DNA from: Ptychodera flava
Lineage: Eukaryota; Hemichordata; Enteropneusta; Ptychoderidae
Direction: 5' to 3'
DNA length: 64,000 nucleotides
Assembly (NCBI RefSeq): GCF_041260155.1
Contig: NW_027248279.1
Coordinates: 1,927,264 to 1,991,263 of the forward strand
The notes below the pieces were generated by a model. The model did no database searches. It was not told the origin of the DNA and saw only the letters and a program-made list of their open reading frames with translations. Positions 38,501 to 53,049 of the stretch are shown here, piece by piece. Positions within the stretch are counted from its first letter, which is position 1. Every line of letters starts with the position of its first letter. Made by a program: the position numbers and the translations under genes.

Positions 38501-39097
38501 GTCTTTGTTAATTTAAGAAGTCACACGTCATGCTAGATGGTACTTCCAAATGTCAACTCCACCCCAGGGCCTTGGGGTGCAATGGTTTAAAGTTGAAAAT
38601 AACGTACGAAAGGTTGCAGTATTCTAGTAACTTCTATACGTATGATATGTGATTCTCTAAAGTTGATTGTCGATAATTTACGGTAATAAGATGGGAGGGG
38701 CACGTTAATATATCAATGCTGACAGCTGATATTTATCAAAATATACTGAAATAAACACTGACGTGAAGCAGTCAATTAAAATACTGAATAGTAATTTATT
38801 TTAATCATCCCATAAACCAGGACAAAATAAAGCTCTATCGACAGACCAGCCACTTTTCCTTGTATGTAAAAGGTGACAATTCATATCTACTGAGCCATGG
38901 TTTTGTTTTCATAGATCTATTTCTTTCCCATTGTGTTCCTCGTTTGAATCTACGCTATCGCCCTATGGTAAAATTTGTCAAGCCAACGAGCTAGGATAGG
39001 CTGCCCTGCGATACTAAGATTAAGCTAAATTTGATTCGCGATCCTACTGGTTATACCTGCCATCTGCCATTATCATTAAATGATAACAGCCATAGAA

Positions 39098-39463
<366 letters not shown>

Positions 39464-39849
39464 TCAACAGGTCAGATATACTTCCGCTTTAGTAGCTAAA
39501 CAAGTCATCGTTGATGACACAGTCCCCGCTTGTCCATTTTGTTATAATCTTTGGTGTCTAGGTAGCTGTGGTCTACGTAGCTGTGGAATGACATTGATGC
39601 GGGGTGCATCAGGCCTGTGACTTGCATAATAAAGTAATCTGAGGAACGGTCAATAAAATTGACCCTCTCTGCCGGCAATGACCATTGAAGGAACTTTTGA
39701 TTATATCACACATAACGATGCCCTCACTGCCGCTAGTGTCATGACGGCACATACTATACACATGGTTGGTGGAATTTTAGAAATGGTATGGGATCGGGTA
39801 TGCTGTTGTAATTAGCCATTTCGGATCATATAATGAAACAAATTAATGT

Positions 39850-40812
39850 GCACAAGAATGCAGCCATATCACGTTTAAACAAAATCAATCCATCAAAGGA
39901 CAGTGACCTATGTTTATGTTTCAAAGACATAAAAAAATCACACCAAAATTGAAATCAAATGGCTGTCTATTGACCATATGGATCATAGCACAAAATTAGT
40001 AGACATGCATATGTATGCCATAGTACTTTATCTTTGTACCAAGTCTCAACAACATTGGATAAGGAATATTTGCATATGATTAAGCCTCAAAAACATGAAG
40101 AAATCCAAAAATGACCATCTGGCAGCGATATTGGGAAAAAATGGCAACCATATTGGAACATGTCACGAAGTACATTGACATGTACATGTATGCTATAGTG
40201 CTTTGCCTTTGTGCCATGTTTGAACAAAATCGGTTCAAGAATGTTTGAGTTATGGTTCAAAGACATGAAAAAATCGCAACAAAATAGCCGCCTCACGCCC
40301 ATATTGGATCGTATCGCAATATAATGCGACATGCATATGTAGGCTATAGTGTTATGCCTTTGTGCCAAGTTTGAACAGAATCGGTTCAAGGATGTTTGAG
40401 TTAATTGTTCAAAGACATGAAAAATCGCAAACAAATAAGTGGCCGTCTCACGCCCATTTTGGATCGAATCGCGATATAATTCTACATGCATATGTAGGCC
40501 ATAGTGTTATGCCTTTGTGCCAAGTTTGAATAGAATCGGTTCAAGGATGTTTGAGTTATTCTTCAAAGACATGAAAAATCGCAAAAATATGGCCACCTTG
40601 CGGCCATATTGAATCGTATCGCAAAATAAATCGATAGGCATCTGTAAGTCATAGTGCTATGCCTTTGTACTTGTGCCAAGTTTGAACAAAATTGGTTCAG
40701 CAGTGTCTGAGAAACGGCTGCGAACGAACGGACGGATGGACGCACGGACGGACGGACGGACGGACGGGACCCAATCTATAAGTCCCCGCCGGTCTTCGTC
40801 CGCGGGGACTAA
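39850..40812 (-). mobile_element. Second Helentron/DINE-like tandem-repeat element
   Basis: About five diverged units of roughly 150 bp (anchors TGCCAAGTTTGAACAGAATCG near 40213, 40361, 40517, 40675) followed by a GGAC tract (40730-40768) and a hairpin AGTCCCCGC...GCGGGGACT (40783-40810). Read on the minus strand the order is hairpin, microsatellite, AACTCAAACATCCTTGAACC, tandem units, the same as at 29100-30440. Nested in element A. Confidence 0.6.
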
Positions 40813-41428
40813 CAAGTCAAATCACTAAAACATCAGATTATTCTGACTATTTAGTTTAGTTTAGTTTAGTTTAGTTTTAATTTTGTTTACTTTAGATTAC
40901 TTCAGTATAGTTAAGGTTATTACGAAAATAACGCAAAGAATGTATAACGACACATAGATTTAGTCATTAGCGCGCGTTAAGCGCGTCGGGCGATGCGTTG
41001 CACTAATGTCTGAATGCTTACTCTGCGGTATTTTCGTAATAATTATTATTATATTACCATGCCCTGCCCGTCGCATTTTGATTGGTCGAGCTAAACCACG
41101 TGACTGACCAATAAATACACAGTAATGGTTTGATTACATGCCCGTGAATATGAATAATAAGATTAACGACTCAAAGTATCGTAACTTTACAGCTCAAACG
41201 TAATTCATAATCAATCACAAAATAAAATGGAGCACTTGTAGGTCAAGTTAAGATACTTTTTTCTGAAAACAACTCCGGCTTTGCCAATTTTTGACAGCGC
41301 GCGCGACAGTGCGTCGCGTATTGCTCATTTTCTGGGGCCCAGTTGTCGTTCGCTCCTGAAATTTTCGGAAATTTTGACGGTTTCCTTGCGTTCGATGATA
41401 ATATAATGGAAATAACAGACTCCGATCT

Positions 41429-41550
41429 GACCATTAACGTTTATTTGTGGGCGTGGGCTCGAGGAAAGCCAAATTAACGGGCTCGGCAAGCCTCGCCCGT
41501 TAATTTTTGGCTTTCCTCTCGCCCTTGCCCACAAATAAACGTTAATGGTC
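41429..41550. repeat. 122-bp inverted repeat
   Basis: Arms of about 55 bp, starting GACCATTAACGTTTATTTGT, pair with few mismatches; weaker pairing extends outward to about 41395 and 41575. Within element A. Confidence 0.8.
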
Positions 41551-43000
41551 AGCGCGTCGCCCGTTATTTCTATATCATACATCTCCTTTTTATCAAGAAT
41601 ATATGCACCCGTAGTTTCCGATGCATTATTCCATACACTTTAAAGGCATATTCTGGTAAGCGCCATCTTTGTTTACATCGCGCGCTCATCCAACATCCGA
41701 TGTACGAGCCGAGCAGCGATGTCGTGCCAGATTTGTACAGTGCCGTCTTGGTGAACTTTCGTTATTACCTCATAATATTTTTCACCTGCAAACAGTCGTA
41801 ATGCATTAACTTCTGTTTCTTTTTTCTGAAGTTATTTTCAAAGTACAGTATGGAGTTTCAGTATGGAGCCATTCAATGATGCAATGTTTATCATCAAATA
41901 TGAAAGTAAAGGGGTTACTGCATGCCCGTTACGTGCCCGTTTTTACGGAAGCTCGATTCTATTGTTTGCGAAGGCAGATGTATAATAATTTATTTCATGT
42001 TATTATATTTTATTTTATCTGAGTATCTACCTGTTGATTGCTGGTTGTCTGCAATACATGTACATCAGAAAGAATGTCGTTATCCTCTATTTAATAAATC
42101 AACTGACTGTGTATACCAATTATTCTCTCAAGTATATGATAATAAACTAGTCATTGCCTAGTAGTTACCTGCCTCAATGATCAGTTGGTAAAGTACTGAT
42201 TGACAGCTATCGAAAATTAAGTCATTCTAATTTGAAATAGAAGTCAGGAAGCGATCAATATTTGTATTTACTTAACGAGTAAACACACACTTTGTAATAC
42301 CATTCCAAAGTCAATAAAATATATGTTAATGCTTTAAAACTGGGAAAAGTTTTTTAAATTATTACAAAATGCGTTAACTGTTATTACAAAGTGCGAATTA
42401 TTACAAAATGCTGATACCCTTGTTACAAAACGCGTAGACTGGTTTATTACAAAATACTGCAGACGTTATTACAAAATGCGTCAGTTATTACAAAATGCTG
42501 ATACCCCTTATTACATTTTGCGTAAGTTATTACAAAACACGTCAGTATTACAAAATGCCGCAGCACAGTCGCTGAAGTTAAATAAAGTTCACAGATTTCG
42601 GAGACAATTGAAATTAACTAACTGAAAATTGCTTTACATTACTGCACAACAATATCATATTACTCAGCAATAACATTTCACGCCTCTTAGTTTTCATTAC
42701 TGTCATGTTTCCATAATTCTTCCTTTAATGTTAGTCATCGATTTTCTAACATTTCAACGTTTTTGTTTTTTGGGTTTTTTTTTTTGGGGGGGGGGAATTA
42801 TTGTCCTCGGACGCGAGAAATATCACACAATTCAGTTCCATTTGAAGATAAACAATAGTGACGCCACAAAATACAACTACAGGATCAACAACTTTGTGGA
42901 ACTAGTTTACAAATTAAAAATCAGCGAAAGAACTTTAACGTTTCCTGAAAGAAATCTGCGTACTACCATCCTGTTCTTAAAGGTATACATTCACCTGTAA

Positions 43001-44164
43001 TCTAAATATGCCCATATATGGACAAAGGGGAGTTCGTTTGCATTCAAAATGTCCATATGAGGACGCTGTTTTTTGAAAAAGTGGCCACCTGCGTAAAATC
43101 TTTGCTTTGTTAGATTTTCTCTTTCCATAGAAACTATGGAAAAATTGGAAACAGGTGAAAGTATACCTTTAATATACATATATACCATCGAGAACGGTAG
43201 AATTTATGCGTGCGCTAACAAAGCCGTACGGAACATCCATTGCGCAACATTTACCGTTATTTGGGCGACACCAACTTCTGCGGCTGCATCCACGCGTTCA
43301 CTGTTGAACGGTTTCAAGTGAACAATTGGATGATTTTCAGAAATGTCTCACTCTCTCTACGTGCAATACAAAAACTATCCAGAAGTGCGTCCAAGAAAGA
43401 TTCGTGATATCGGAAGAAAAATTGTTAACATTGCCCTAAACGGTTATGACAGCTTTTCCACACACAGATTAAGACGTGTTGGGTATGGCCATTTTTACCC
43501 ATATCGGCCATACCCAACACGTCTATTAAAAGTCATGTTTACTTTTCTTGTTTAAGCACTCACTTTATCGAATGAAAATCTTGGGAATGGCCATTACAAC
43601 AGGTTGACAACCCCACTTGTGGGCAGTGAATTAAGATTACTCAATGCTCTTTGTAAGACAGTTACGATTCTGAATAATGCATGACAAATTTGTTGGTTTC
43701 ACTAATTTTCCTACAATTACAACACTAACGTTCATAGAACAGTGAAAACTATGTAGGCCTTGCAAAGCCGTGTGTAATGACATTCGAAACACAGTTAACA
43801 TGCAATGACCAAGATATTTCTCAATGCCTGCAGTATAGCATGGAGGTACTAGCTCCGTTCCTGGCTCCATGACTAACCATGGCGGTAGAAGAGAATGTTT
43901 TTACCTCCCTCTACTGACGCACGCGTGACATAAAGTAATGTAAAGCCATGGAGGTTAGTATTGAAGTAATTTTTCTGTCACGGTATCAATTGACACACGA
44001 TTCTAAGCTTATTAGCCCTACGGCCGCTTTGGTCAAGGGTGCTCGGCTATGACTACGCCGTAGCCGTATTATAGCCCTGCCACGCAGAGCGGAGTAGTCT
44101 ATGTGTAGAAGCCAAAGAGGCCCTTCTTTTATTGTACATGTTGTCTTTGGTCTTTGCAAACTTT
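43001..44164. other. Noncoding, one perfect hairpin
   Basis: No gene seen. A hairpin with perfect 19-bp arms (AGACGTGTTGGGTATGGCC, 43472-43490 and 43506-43524) is the only structure. Its loop also contains pairing bases. Confidence 0.6.
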
Positions 44165-44169
44165 GCTGC

Positions 44170-45921
44170 TGTAACCTCCACAAATGAAATAATCTCCACA
44201 AATGTAATATCAACCACAATTGTAATAAAATACACCCATAAATCAACCATAAATGTAATAAAAACACCAACCACAAATGTAATAAATGGTAACCATAAAT
44301 GTAATAAAAAAACACCCATAAATGTAATACTTATCAACCATAAATGTAATAAATCTATTTTTGTCGTTGCAATTGAGGAATTAGCCCTTAAATATTGATC
44401 TATGTAATAAGGAAAGCAACTCCACACATTATTCATATCTTGATTGTTTGCGTTTTAGTGTGTTTGTACGTATATTTGAAAGTGTATTTTACGTTTCACT
44501 GTTTTGTGTATAGAACTGTTTGGCCACGGCGAGACACAGCTGTAATATGAATGTCAGTGCAGTCTCTACTCCAGCATGAGAGTGGGAAAGACTGTATAAC
44601 ACTACGATCCTTTAACGCCGTTTTTTCGAAAATTGCCGTACTTTCTTAATCAATTGCCTCAAATTCGTCTTCAGTGGATAAATTGTGTGGAATAATCGAT
44701 AGATTGTCTGTATTCCTATGTTGTCCCACTTGAAGTTTGTTCCTTCACTAGGGATGCCAGGATGTCTAATTTTGTTCTACTGTGTTCAAGGTATTGTTCG
44801 TATTGTTTTTTTACTAGATTGAAATATATGTTCTCGTCACCATGTTTTGTGTCGTAAGTTTCTGTTATAAGGTTTTATATTTCTCTGTTATTTGTTCTGA
44901 GTCATCTGCCATAAACTTTGTGTGGTATCACTGGTTGACGAGTTATTTTGACGCTTCCTTATTATGTAATTATCAGTGTCTAGAACTGCTGTTCCACTTC
45001 CATTATCTAACGGTTTGATCAGTACCTCGCCGTTTTCTGATAGCGTTCTCAAAGTATTCTATTCTGTGTTTCGGAAAGAAAACCAGTTTCAGGAAAGTAT
45101 GCAATAACATTACACTAGTCTTATTAAAGTTATTATTTACTCAGGGCATTGATAAACAAATGATCACATATGCAAGTTCAAGTTTTAAATATATGTGGCA
45201 ATTATGGCAATATTCATGATATTGTTTTCAATACAGTGAAAACTGTATGTATGTGTATAATTCTCAAGCGATGTATGATTGAACATATTCCGGCTGTTTA
45301 TCTCAATGGAGTTAAACTGCGATTTGTTGAAAAGAAAAAAACACCTCGGCTATCTGTTGACAAATACCTTCAGTGACAATTCTGATATCGATCGTCAGAG
45401 GAGATCTTTTTATATCTCTGCTAACATGCTTTTGAGAAAATTTTCTATGTGTTCTCAGAGTGTTAAATGTAAACTATTTAAATCATATTGCTATCAATTG
45501 TATGGTGGTAACTTATGGGTCAGCTATAATAAAAGCGCCCTGAAACAATTGGAAGTTGCTTACAATAATGCTGGTCGCATACTTCTACGATATGACAGAC
45601 GCAGCAGTGCTAGTACTATGTTTGTATATAATAGGATTGACACTTTTGATGCTTTGCTTAGAAAGCAAATCAATAGTTTGATGACAAGGGTCTCTATGAG
45701 TGAGAACTTAATTATACGTAAGGTGTATGATGTTGTGTACTTCACTTCTGACTTGAGGGAAAGATGGATAAATTCAGTCTTCTAATCTTTGTTCAGAATT
45801 ATGTCTTCATGGTCTAACCCATAAATGAATATTTCTTGATGTAACCTTTTTTGTATCATTCTTTTTTCCCAATCCTGTAACCATTTATATATATGGACAT
45901 GCTCATTGTCCGAAATAAAGA

Positions 45922-45966
<45 letters not shown>

Positions 45967-46133
45967 TACATTTGTGGTTGATTTTTATTACATTTATGGT
46001 TAATTTGTTTATTACATTTGTGGTTGCGGTTGTTACATTTATGGTTGACTATTTTATTGCATTTGTGGTTGATTTTATTACAATTGTGGTTGATATTACA
46101 TTTATGGAGATAATTACATTTGTGGAGGTTACA
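44170..46133. mobile_element. 2-kb element with inverted ends of ACAAATGTAATA units (element B)
   Basis: Ends TGTAACCTCCACAAATG and its inverse, with GCTGC directly repeated outside (44165-44169 and 46134-46138). The inverted ends, about 190 bp, are arrays of CCACAAATGTAATA and CCATAAATGTAATA. This is the same design as element A: TGT...ACA ends, 5-bp duplication, terminal arrays containing TGTAATAA. No transposase; a LINE fragment lies inside. Confidence 0.75.
45160..45965 (+). mobile_element. LINE 3' fragment with AAT tail
   Basis: Only the region after the RT catalytic domain remains: DIDRQRRSFYISANMLLRKF, VKCKLFKSYCYQLYGGNLW, LLRKQINSLMTR, open to 45785. It ends in an AAT microsatellite (45926-45965), typical of a LINE tail. 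Heavily 5'-truncated and contained in element B. A one-base frame change appears near 45370, where the upstream frame ends. Confidence 0.75.
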
Positions 46134-46139
46134 GCTGCC

Positions 46140-46865
46140 ACCAAAGTCTGTGTATGGTGATTTGTGTTCGTCCACAGTGTTTCCTTCTATTGTGGTACAG
46201 GGTAACATAGTGAACGGGACGGTACACAAAGGTCCACACAGCATCGTACCTATGGTGAATCAGAAAAACATGAGTTTTTTCTCTACTTGGAGAGATTGAA
46301 TGAATACAATTAACACCTAGTTGCAGCTTGTGGCAACATTTTAGAGAACACGAATGGACCCAAAATCATTATCCCTGGTATTAACTAGCTATGTAGGCAC
46401 AGACCTTGTCCGTGATCACGATCCCTCCACAAAACCATGCCGTGATGTAGGGGACATAATAGTTGTTTTACTCCATGGATCCACTATGTGTATTGGTGGG
46501 ACACCATGGAATTTAGTTTTCTTTTTCGGCCCAACCATGTGTGTTGCAAATTTGATTGTATTTTTATCTTTGAACTGATATGACCGTCACCAACTTGAAC
46601 AATTTGATGTCGATTTGTTGCACTTCTAGCCCCGCCCCCATCCCCGACGGCTTCTCTCTATTCTCGTCGCGGAACATCCGGGTATTTAGCGTGGCGATTG
46701 AGTCATTTGTTACCTTGAACGATAACGATTATTGAACCTGATTTGATGTCTATTGCGTCACATCATAGTGAAAACATATGACCAAGGTTCAGATTTTTCG
46801 ACTGCTATACGGTATAATACATTGAAGGTTAAATGTAGATGAAGTACAGTTCTAATCACGGTCCC
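46140..46865. other. Nothing clear
   Basis: No supported gene or repeat between elements B and C. A 74-codon open frame at 46354-46578 has no recognisable features. Confidence 0.4.
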
Positions 46866-46867
46866 TA

Positions 46868-49481
46868 CATTGTAAAAATAGCGGACGCCAGGCGCGTCTT
46901 TACGCGTTCAAAATGTATATTTCGGTGTTCAAATGTGAACGGCTAGTGTTAACACTAGTGTTCATATTATAAACAATGATGTTCTAAAACTGAACTCGAT
47001 GTGTTAACAGCCATCTCCTTCAAGTGTTCATAAACTCAGCATTACAGAAATTTTAAAATACTGTAAAACGATTAACAATCTTTAATGTTTTTCACTTTAC
47101 TGTGGCTATATTAAATTTACTACTGCTTCGATGTCTTGCAAACGTACACGGATTTTGATGTAACGAATTTCCCACTTAGTGAAAAATATCTTCGGTCTAA
47201 AATTGCTGGGGGCACGTGTTTTTCTAAAAAAGGAAGCATACAAAATAGTTTTACACGTTTATTACGGGTCGAAATTTTGAACGTTTTAATTTTAACATCT
47301 ACGTGCAAGAGGCGTTCTACTCCTAAACACTTGGTGTTCAAGTTTGGTGTTTTTCTTATCCCGTCATGCATCAAAACTGAAGTTGCGACATTTTTCTTGT
47401 AAACGCACGCTGAAGTCGTGATCGTGCGGAAGCAAGACCAGAAAGGGTAAGTTTTATCTCCAAAATAATAAAATATGTTGAATTTTGAAGCATCTGTATT
47501 ATTACCCTTTAAAATTATCTGTATAGTACTTTGGAATAGCTAAAATACGTGAAGAATCTTTTTTTTCTTTCAGTGGCTGGTAGACCATACACTAGTTGTG
47601 AATCAGCAGTGTTTTGGGCCATGGCGTATCGATCGCACTTGGGTCATAGGTCATCACCGCTGAACTATAGCGATGACCCTTGACCCAAGCGCGATCGATA
47701 TACCACATTACTTCTGCGTAATCACTGCTAACACATCACAATCGCATGTAAATTCAAAACATTAGTTAAACATCGCAGAGTGTACACTTTATTGTTTCAG
47801 CATATGAGAGTTGGCTTTTCTTTTACTTTTCATCATGACAAGAAGAAGCCAATATTTTGTAACATAATCGAAAAGACTAGCACCGTACACCAAAGTCACC
47901 CATTTTCCTTGACCTAAAAGGCCACCTTGTCTTTCATTTGAAGTCTCATGTCGCCATATTACCTATTGTTGCATTATTTTCAGGATGTGAAAAGTTGGAT
48001 TAACGTGAAATCGAAGAGTTGTTACAGAAGCTGATGGTACAGAAATTGAAGAAGATGAGTGTATAGGTATCTGTCTGAAAACAAGCTTGAGAACCTAACT
48101 TCATCTCTAATGTTGATTAACTTTCGAGGGTCAGTAACTGAATTTTGATAAGTTTCTGTATTTTTTCTGAATTTAGCTGAGCTTTGGTAGAACGCTATTA
48201 TCAACTAAATGTTACTGGAGAATGAGCTTTCAAATACGGGAAGGCTTGCTTATCAGATGCAGGGATGGAATGAACAATTAAAGCAGAAAGGGACAGAAAA
48301 TTCACAGTGAAAAATGTACACTCTGAATTTCTGAATATTTTCTGAAGTTTTTACTCTGAATTTTCTGTCGTTTTCGGCTTCAAATTTTCATTCCACCGTT
48401 GCATCTGATGAAGGAGACTTCACGTCTTTGAAAACATGCTCCAGTAACAGTTAGTTGATCATAGCCTGCTACCAAATCTTAGATTATTTTGTATTATAGA
48501 TCAACACGTCTTTTGTTCTCAATTTGTTACTGCTTTTATCTTTGATTTTAACGACGCAGTGCTTATATCATAGGTAAATGTATGGCATCGTCCTCAAATT
48601 TTTACATACCAAGCTTTTCTTCAAGACATCCAGTACGATTCCTTTAATATCTGGAGTACAGGTTTCCAGGGCTTATCCTATCATATATGTACAATATAAG
48701 GTATGGTGAAATACGCAAATTTGTATTTTTGAGACATAAAAGACATTTTAGACATTTTTAAGACATGAGGAATTATCAGAATGAGATATATTCAAGTAAG
48801 CCAATCTTTCAGCTTTTTCAGAACAGATGTTTTTGTACAGGTGTGCACATATGACGTAATCCAAAATATTTAAGTAAAACCTGTTTTGTCATTACTTTGT
48901 CATATTGTTTGAAACGATCTACAGTGTTTATGTGGATTTTCTTTTGTTTATGTTTGATAGGAAGGTGTTAACACCTTTTGGTGTTCCGTCTGACAACTTT
49001 ACGAAGTGGCCATGCTCATTTGACCTATTTACACTAAATGTATTTTACGCAAGGAATATTTGTGTGTTTTTAAATAAAATAATTTAACTGAATATCAGTG
49101 GTCTGATTTGTTATTTCCAGGCTTGAAACCCCCTGAACGCGCAAAATTAAAGGCGTTCAACAAGTGCATATCATGTGTTTTAACACATTATTGTTGAACG
49201 GCGTCCACGCGTTCAAAAAGTGTTACAGCCCTTTGAACGCGTAAATGCGTTCAATTTTTTGAACACGTTTCATGTGCAACGTGTGTTCTGATATGGAACA
49301 GCATGGTGTTCAATATAATGTCTGATGAACACACGGATCTACACACGGGTGTTCAAAAATTGAACATTGGTTGAACACATAGTGTTAAATTTCTGAACGT
49401 CTAGACGCGTTCAAATAGTGTTACAAAAAGGCGTTTAATTGGTGTTTCTAATTCTATCCTTGAACACTTAACTTTACAGTG
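46868..49481. mobile_element. 2.6-kb TA-flanked element with GTGTTCA subterminal repeats (element C)
   Basis: Ends CATTGTAAAAA and, inverted, CACTGTAAAGTT, each next to TA (46866-46867 and 49482-49483). Both ends carry many copies of GTGTTCA, TGAACAC and CGCGTTCAA (46895-47040 and 49135-49470). TA duplication and CAxTGTAAA ends suggest a Tc1/mariner-type non-autonomous element. A hairpin (about 47622-47705) inside shares TCGATCGC and GGGTCAAGGGTCATC with the palindrome at 11.1-11.8 kb. Confidence 0.6.
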
Positions 49482-50433
49482 TACACAAAGCCGTGGTTCT
49501 AATGTATGGCACACAATTTCTGTATTTTTTGCTGTCTTGTAGCGTATAATCTTAACCTTATGTTAGAACCCACTGACAAGGCATCTCAAACGAAACTTCG
49601 TAGTAGTGTAACAGATTTTGTGAAGGGACTGTGAACTACTATAGGCAACATGATGTCTGACCAGTTCAAGGGTCTAGGAGTCATTACCAATGCTTGGAAC
49701 CCCATTTTATTCAATCATATAGTATTACGCGCTTCGTGAAAGGTGTCAAAACATAGGGTTGATCTTACATTTGTAGACAAACATCGAGAACAGTAGTATT
49801 ATGCATGTGTTATATATCCCAAAAAGACCAGTTTCTGTGTGGGGAAAAGTTGGAATGTCAATACTCGAAATATTTGGTCCGCAAGTCACGAACGTAAGTT
49901 TAAAAGGTCACTACGAAATTGCCGCAGGGGAAGCAGTCAGACATCGGCGTTGCTTTGCGGCATTTTCGCAATAAACTAATGGATATAATTGTTGTCAAAC
50001 TTCTTGTCGTACTGAGTTGTTTAATAACTACTTTTATCACATACATAGACCCAGTTATCCCTATAGTATGACGTCACACTATAGGTATATGACTACGATG
50101 AATCCATATTCCACATGTGGTAGATATGGGACCCGGACTACTTTTAAAACGTAAACAAAAATCAGCTGTTCAGAACTTATTTTCAAAACCCTGAAATGCA
50201 AAAGTGGGAGGGTAATGAAACATAAGGAAATATGGAGTATTAAAATACATGTGTAGAATACAAAATACCGTCGATACAAGAATTTTTATGAATTTGTGTT
50301 TCCTCGTCGTTGATTTCGATTGAAACGTTTGATTTGTACACCGCTGACATTTTAATACGGTATGCTATCGGCATTTTGTGTTGTCTACCTCGTCAAAATT
50401 GCCCTTCTCGATGTCCATCAAACAACATAATAA

Positions 50434-52747
50434 GGGACTGGACACAAATTACAGGGGGTGGGCCGGTGTTTTTTAGGGGTGGGTCGCCATTTTTCGCGCA
50501 AGCATTTTTGAAGGGTCATAAAATTTTGTGCAAGCCTATGGGGGAGGGTCACCTTTTTTCATGCATCAAAGCTGAAATTGCATGTGCACGTTATGGAATA
50601 CTGAAAAAAGAAAAAATACCTCCTGGCACTTTCATTTTCTGCCATTACCATTTTCGGGTGCCCTTCGGGCGCAAATTTCAGGTATAATAAACAATGTATT
50701 GATGATCCAAGCAGCCACATTGATTTAAGTTGTCATGATTTCTACTTATTCAACACTATTGTGCATAACTGTCCCCTATAATAACTCTTTCAATAACAAT
50801 TTGGGAGATTACTTATTTGACATCATTCTCGCATTGACAATACATTGGGTATAGGTCGGTGTCAAACGTTCATGTCGCTGTATGTACATTTTTTTAACTT
50901 TTTTGAGGACATTGACAGAATACAAACTGTTCAGAATAGTGCATAGTGTCATCAATAACAACTGGAAGCTTCAGGTTGAACAACTTTTCAATAACAATTT
51001 AGGATCAGATAACCTATGAGTTATTTGTAGTTTCCTCATAGCCTACAATGTATAGTGAATCAACATTTTGGTGAAATTCAAAAATCAAATTTCCTGCACA
51101 ACCATTGACTTGAAATCACTCTAGTCTAATCATGAATATTAATACTAATGATTAGGTGTGCATAAATGCACAGGTTTACCAAGTTTTGTATTGGAAAAAA
51201 ATATTCATAGTTTCATCATAGACTGCCATGTATAGTGAATGGACATTTCAGTGAAATTCCAAAATCAAATTTCTTGCACACCCATTGACTTGAAACTACT
51301 CTAGTCTAATCATGAACATTAATACCAATAATCAAGTGTACATAAATGCACAGATTTTCCTATTTTTGTATTGGAAAAAAATTATTCATAGTTTCATCAT
51401 AGACTGCCATGTATAGTGAATCGACATTTAAGTGATATGCCAAAATCAAATTCTTGCACAACCATTGACTTGAAACCACTCTAGTCTATCATGAACATTA
51501 GTACCAATAATTCAGTGTACAAAAATGCACAGATTTACCTATTTTTGTATTGGAAAAAAAATATTCATAGGGTTTCACCATAGACTGCCATGTATAGTGA
51601 ATCAACATTTCGGTGAAATTCAAAAATAAATTTCTCACACACACATGGACTTGTAACCACTCTCGTCTAATCAAGAACATAAATATCAATAATCAAGCAT
51701 ACATAAATACACAGATTTGCCAAGTTTGTATTGAAAAAAATTATTCATAGTTTCTTCATAGACTACAATGTATAAGAATGGATCCACATTTCATGCGAAA
51801 TTCCAAAAACAAAGTTATTGTACACAGATGCACGTGTTACCACCCTCTTCTAATCAAGCACAATTATGTCAATTATTCAGGGTCATATATACACAAATAG
51901 TGCATATTTTTAATTCTGAAAATTGTTTTTTACAGTTTTGTCATAGACTCCCATGTATAGTGGATCAACATTTTATGCGAAATTCCAAAAACAAAGTTAT
52001 TGTACACAGATGCACATTTTACTACCCTGTTCTAATCAAGCACAATTATGTCAAGTATTGAGGGTCCATACATGCACAAATAGTGCAAATTTTTAATTCT
52101 GAAAATTTTTTGACAGTGTTGTCATAGACTCCCATGTATAGTTTTGTCATAGACTCCCATGTATAGTGGATCAACATTTTGACAGAAATTCCAAAATCAA
52201 ATATCTTGTTCACATGCGCACTTGTAAACAACCCATGCTAATCAAGTATATCTATACCAGTTATTAAACATCTGTATATGAACAGATATAGCTAGTTTTA
52301 TAATGGAAAATACACGTTCGTAGTTTTCTTATAGTCAACTACGTTACATGTATAGTGAATCAACATTATCGATAAAATCTAAAAATTGCATTTTTTGTAC
52401 AGGCATGCACTTTTTACCTGCCACTTCAAGCAAAGTACATTTACATGAATTATCACACACATATGATTTGATATTTCTCTGACAACGCGTTATATCGGCC
52501 ACATTTTGCCTTCCTTTCGGGAGGCGACTTAAAAAGTATAGCAAGTCAGAAGGGGGTCTTTAACACATTGTGGGTTTTTTGGGGGGTATTGAGTAACAGG
52601 GGAGGGTCACTTATTTTCATGCACGGATAAGGGGGAGGGTCACTAATTTTTGTGCATGAACTTTTGAAGGGTCACTATTTTTTACACAGCGGTTTTTCGA
52701 AAAACACCGGCCCACCCCCCCCCCCCCTGTAATTTATGTCCAGTCCC
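50434..52747. mobile_element. PIF/Harbinger-like non-autonomous element, copy 1
   Basis: Inverted ends GGGACTGGACACAAATTACA with TAA outside both (50431-50433, 52748-52750); a C/G-rich run follows each end. Subterminal blocks contain GGGTCA repeats. The middle has about six diverged units of about 180 bp (CATAGACTGCCATGTATAGTG near 51040, 51220, 51400, 51580). TWA duplications and GG-starting ends are known for PIF/Harbinger. No transposase. Confidence 0.7.
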
Positions 52748-52777
52748 TAAGCATAGCCGATAACCCAAGACACGTAC

Positions 52778-53042
52778 CAATAATCCCTACAGCAGTAAGA
52801 ATGTTTTCTGAAGCAACATTGACGGGTTTCAAGTTCAACATAACGATCAATGCTGCCGCGGCAGTCAACCAGTCGAGCCCCCGGGGCGAGCCGATGAAGC
52901 GAAGAGCGTACATCATTTCTGACACCAATGACGATACTCCGGACTTGAGACTCATCAGAAGAAACGCTATTTTATTTTTCAAGAGCGACGAGTTCACAAG
53001 GTTATCAGTGCATTTAAAGGTGCAAGCTATTGTTTTGTCCAT
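52778..53042 (-). CDS. Candidate first coding exon, membrane-targeted; unassigned
   Basis: Open from Met (53042, or internal Met at 52955) to a GTACGT donor (52772-52777), ending in phase 1. MSLKSGVSSLVSEMMYALRF, then a hydrophobic stretch WLTAAAALIVMLNL, then KPVNVASENILTAVG. It could be a long signal peptide or an anchor. Codon use is less AT-rich than surrounding DNA. The donor phase matches the first visible Ig exon of gene 2, so it may be its 5' exon; it may also belong to another gene or be chance. Gene 1 has nothing similar. Confidence 0.35.
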
Positions 53043-53049
53043 GCATATT

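Noticed and set aside
43986-44436. Frames with repeated LLHLWL or ITFVV
   Set aside because: Translation of the terminal motif array of element B.
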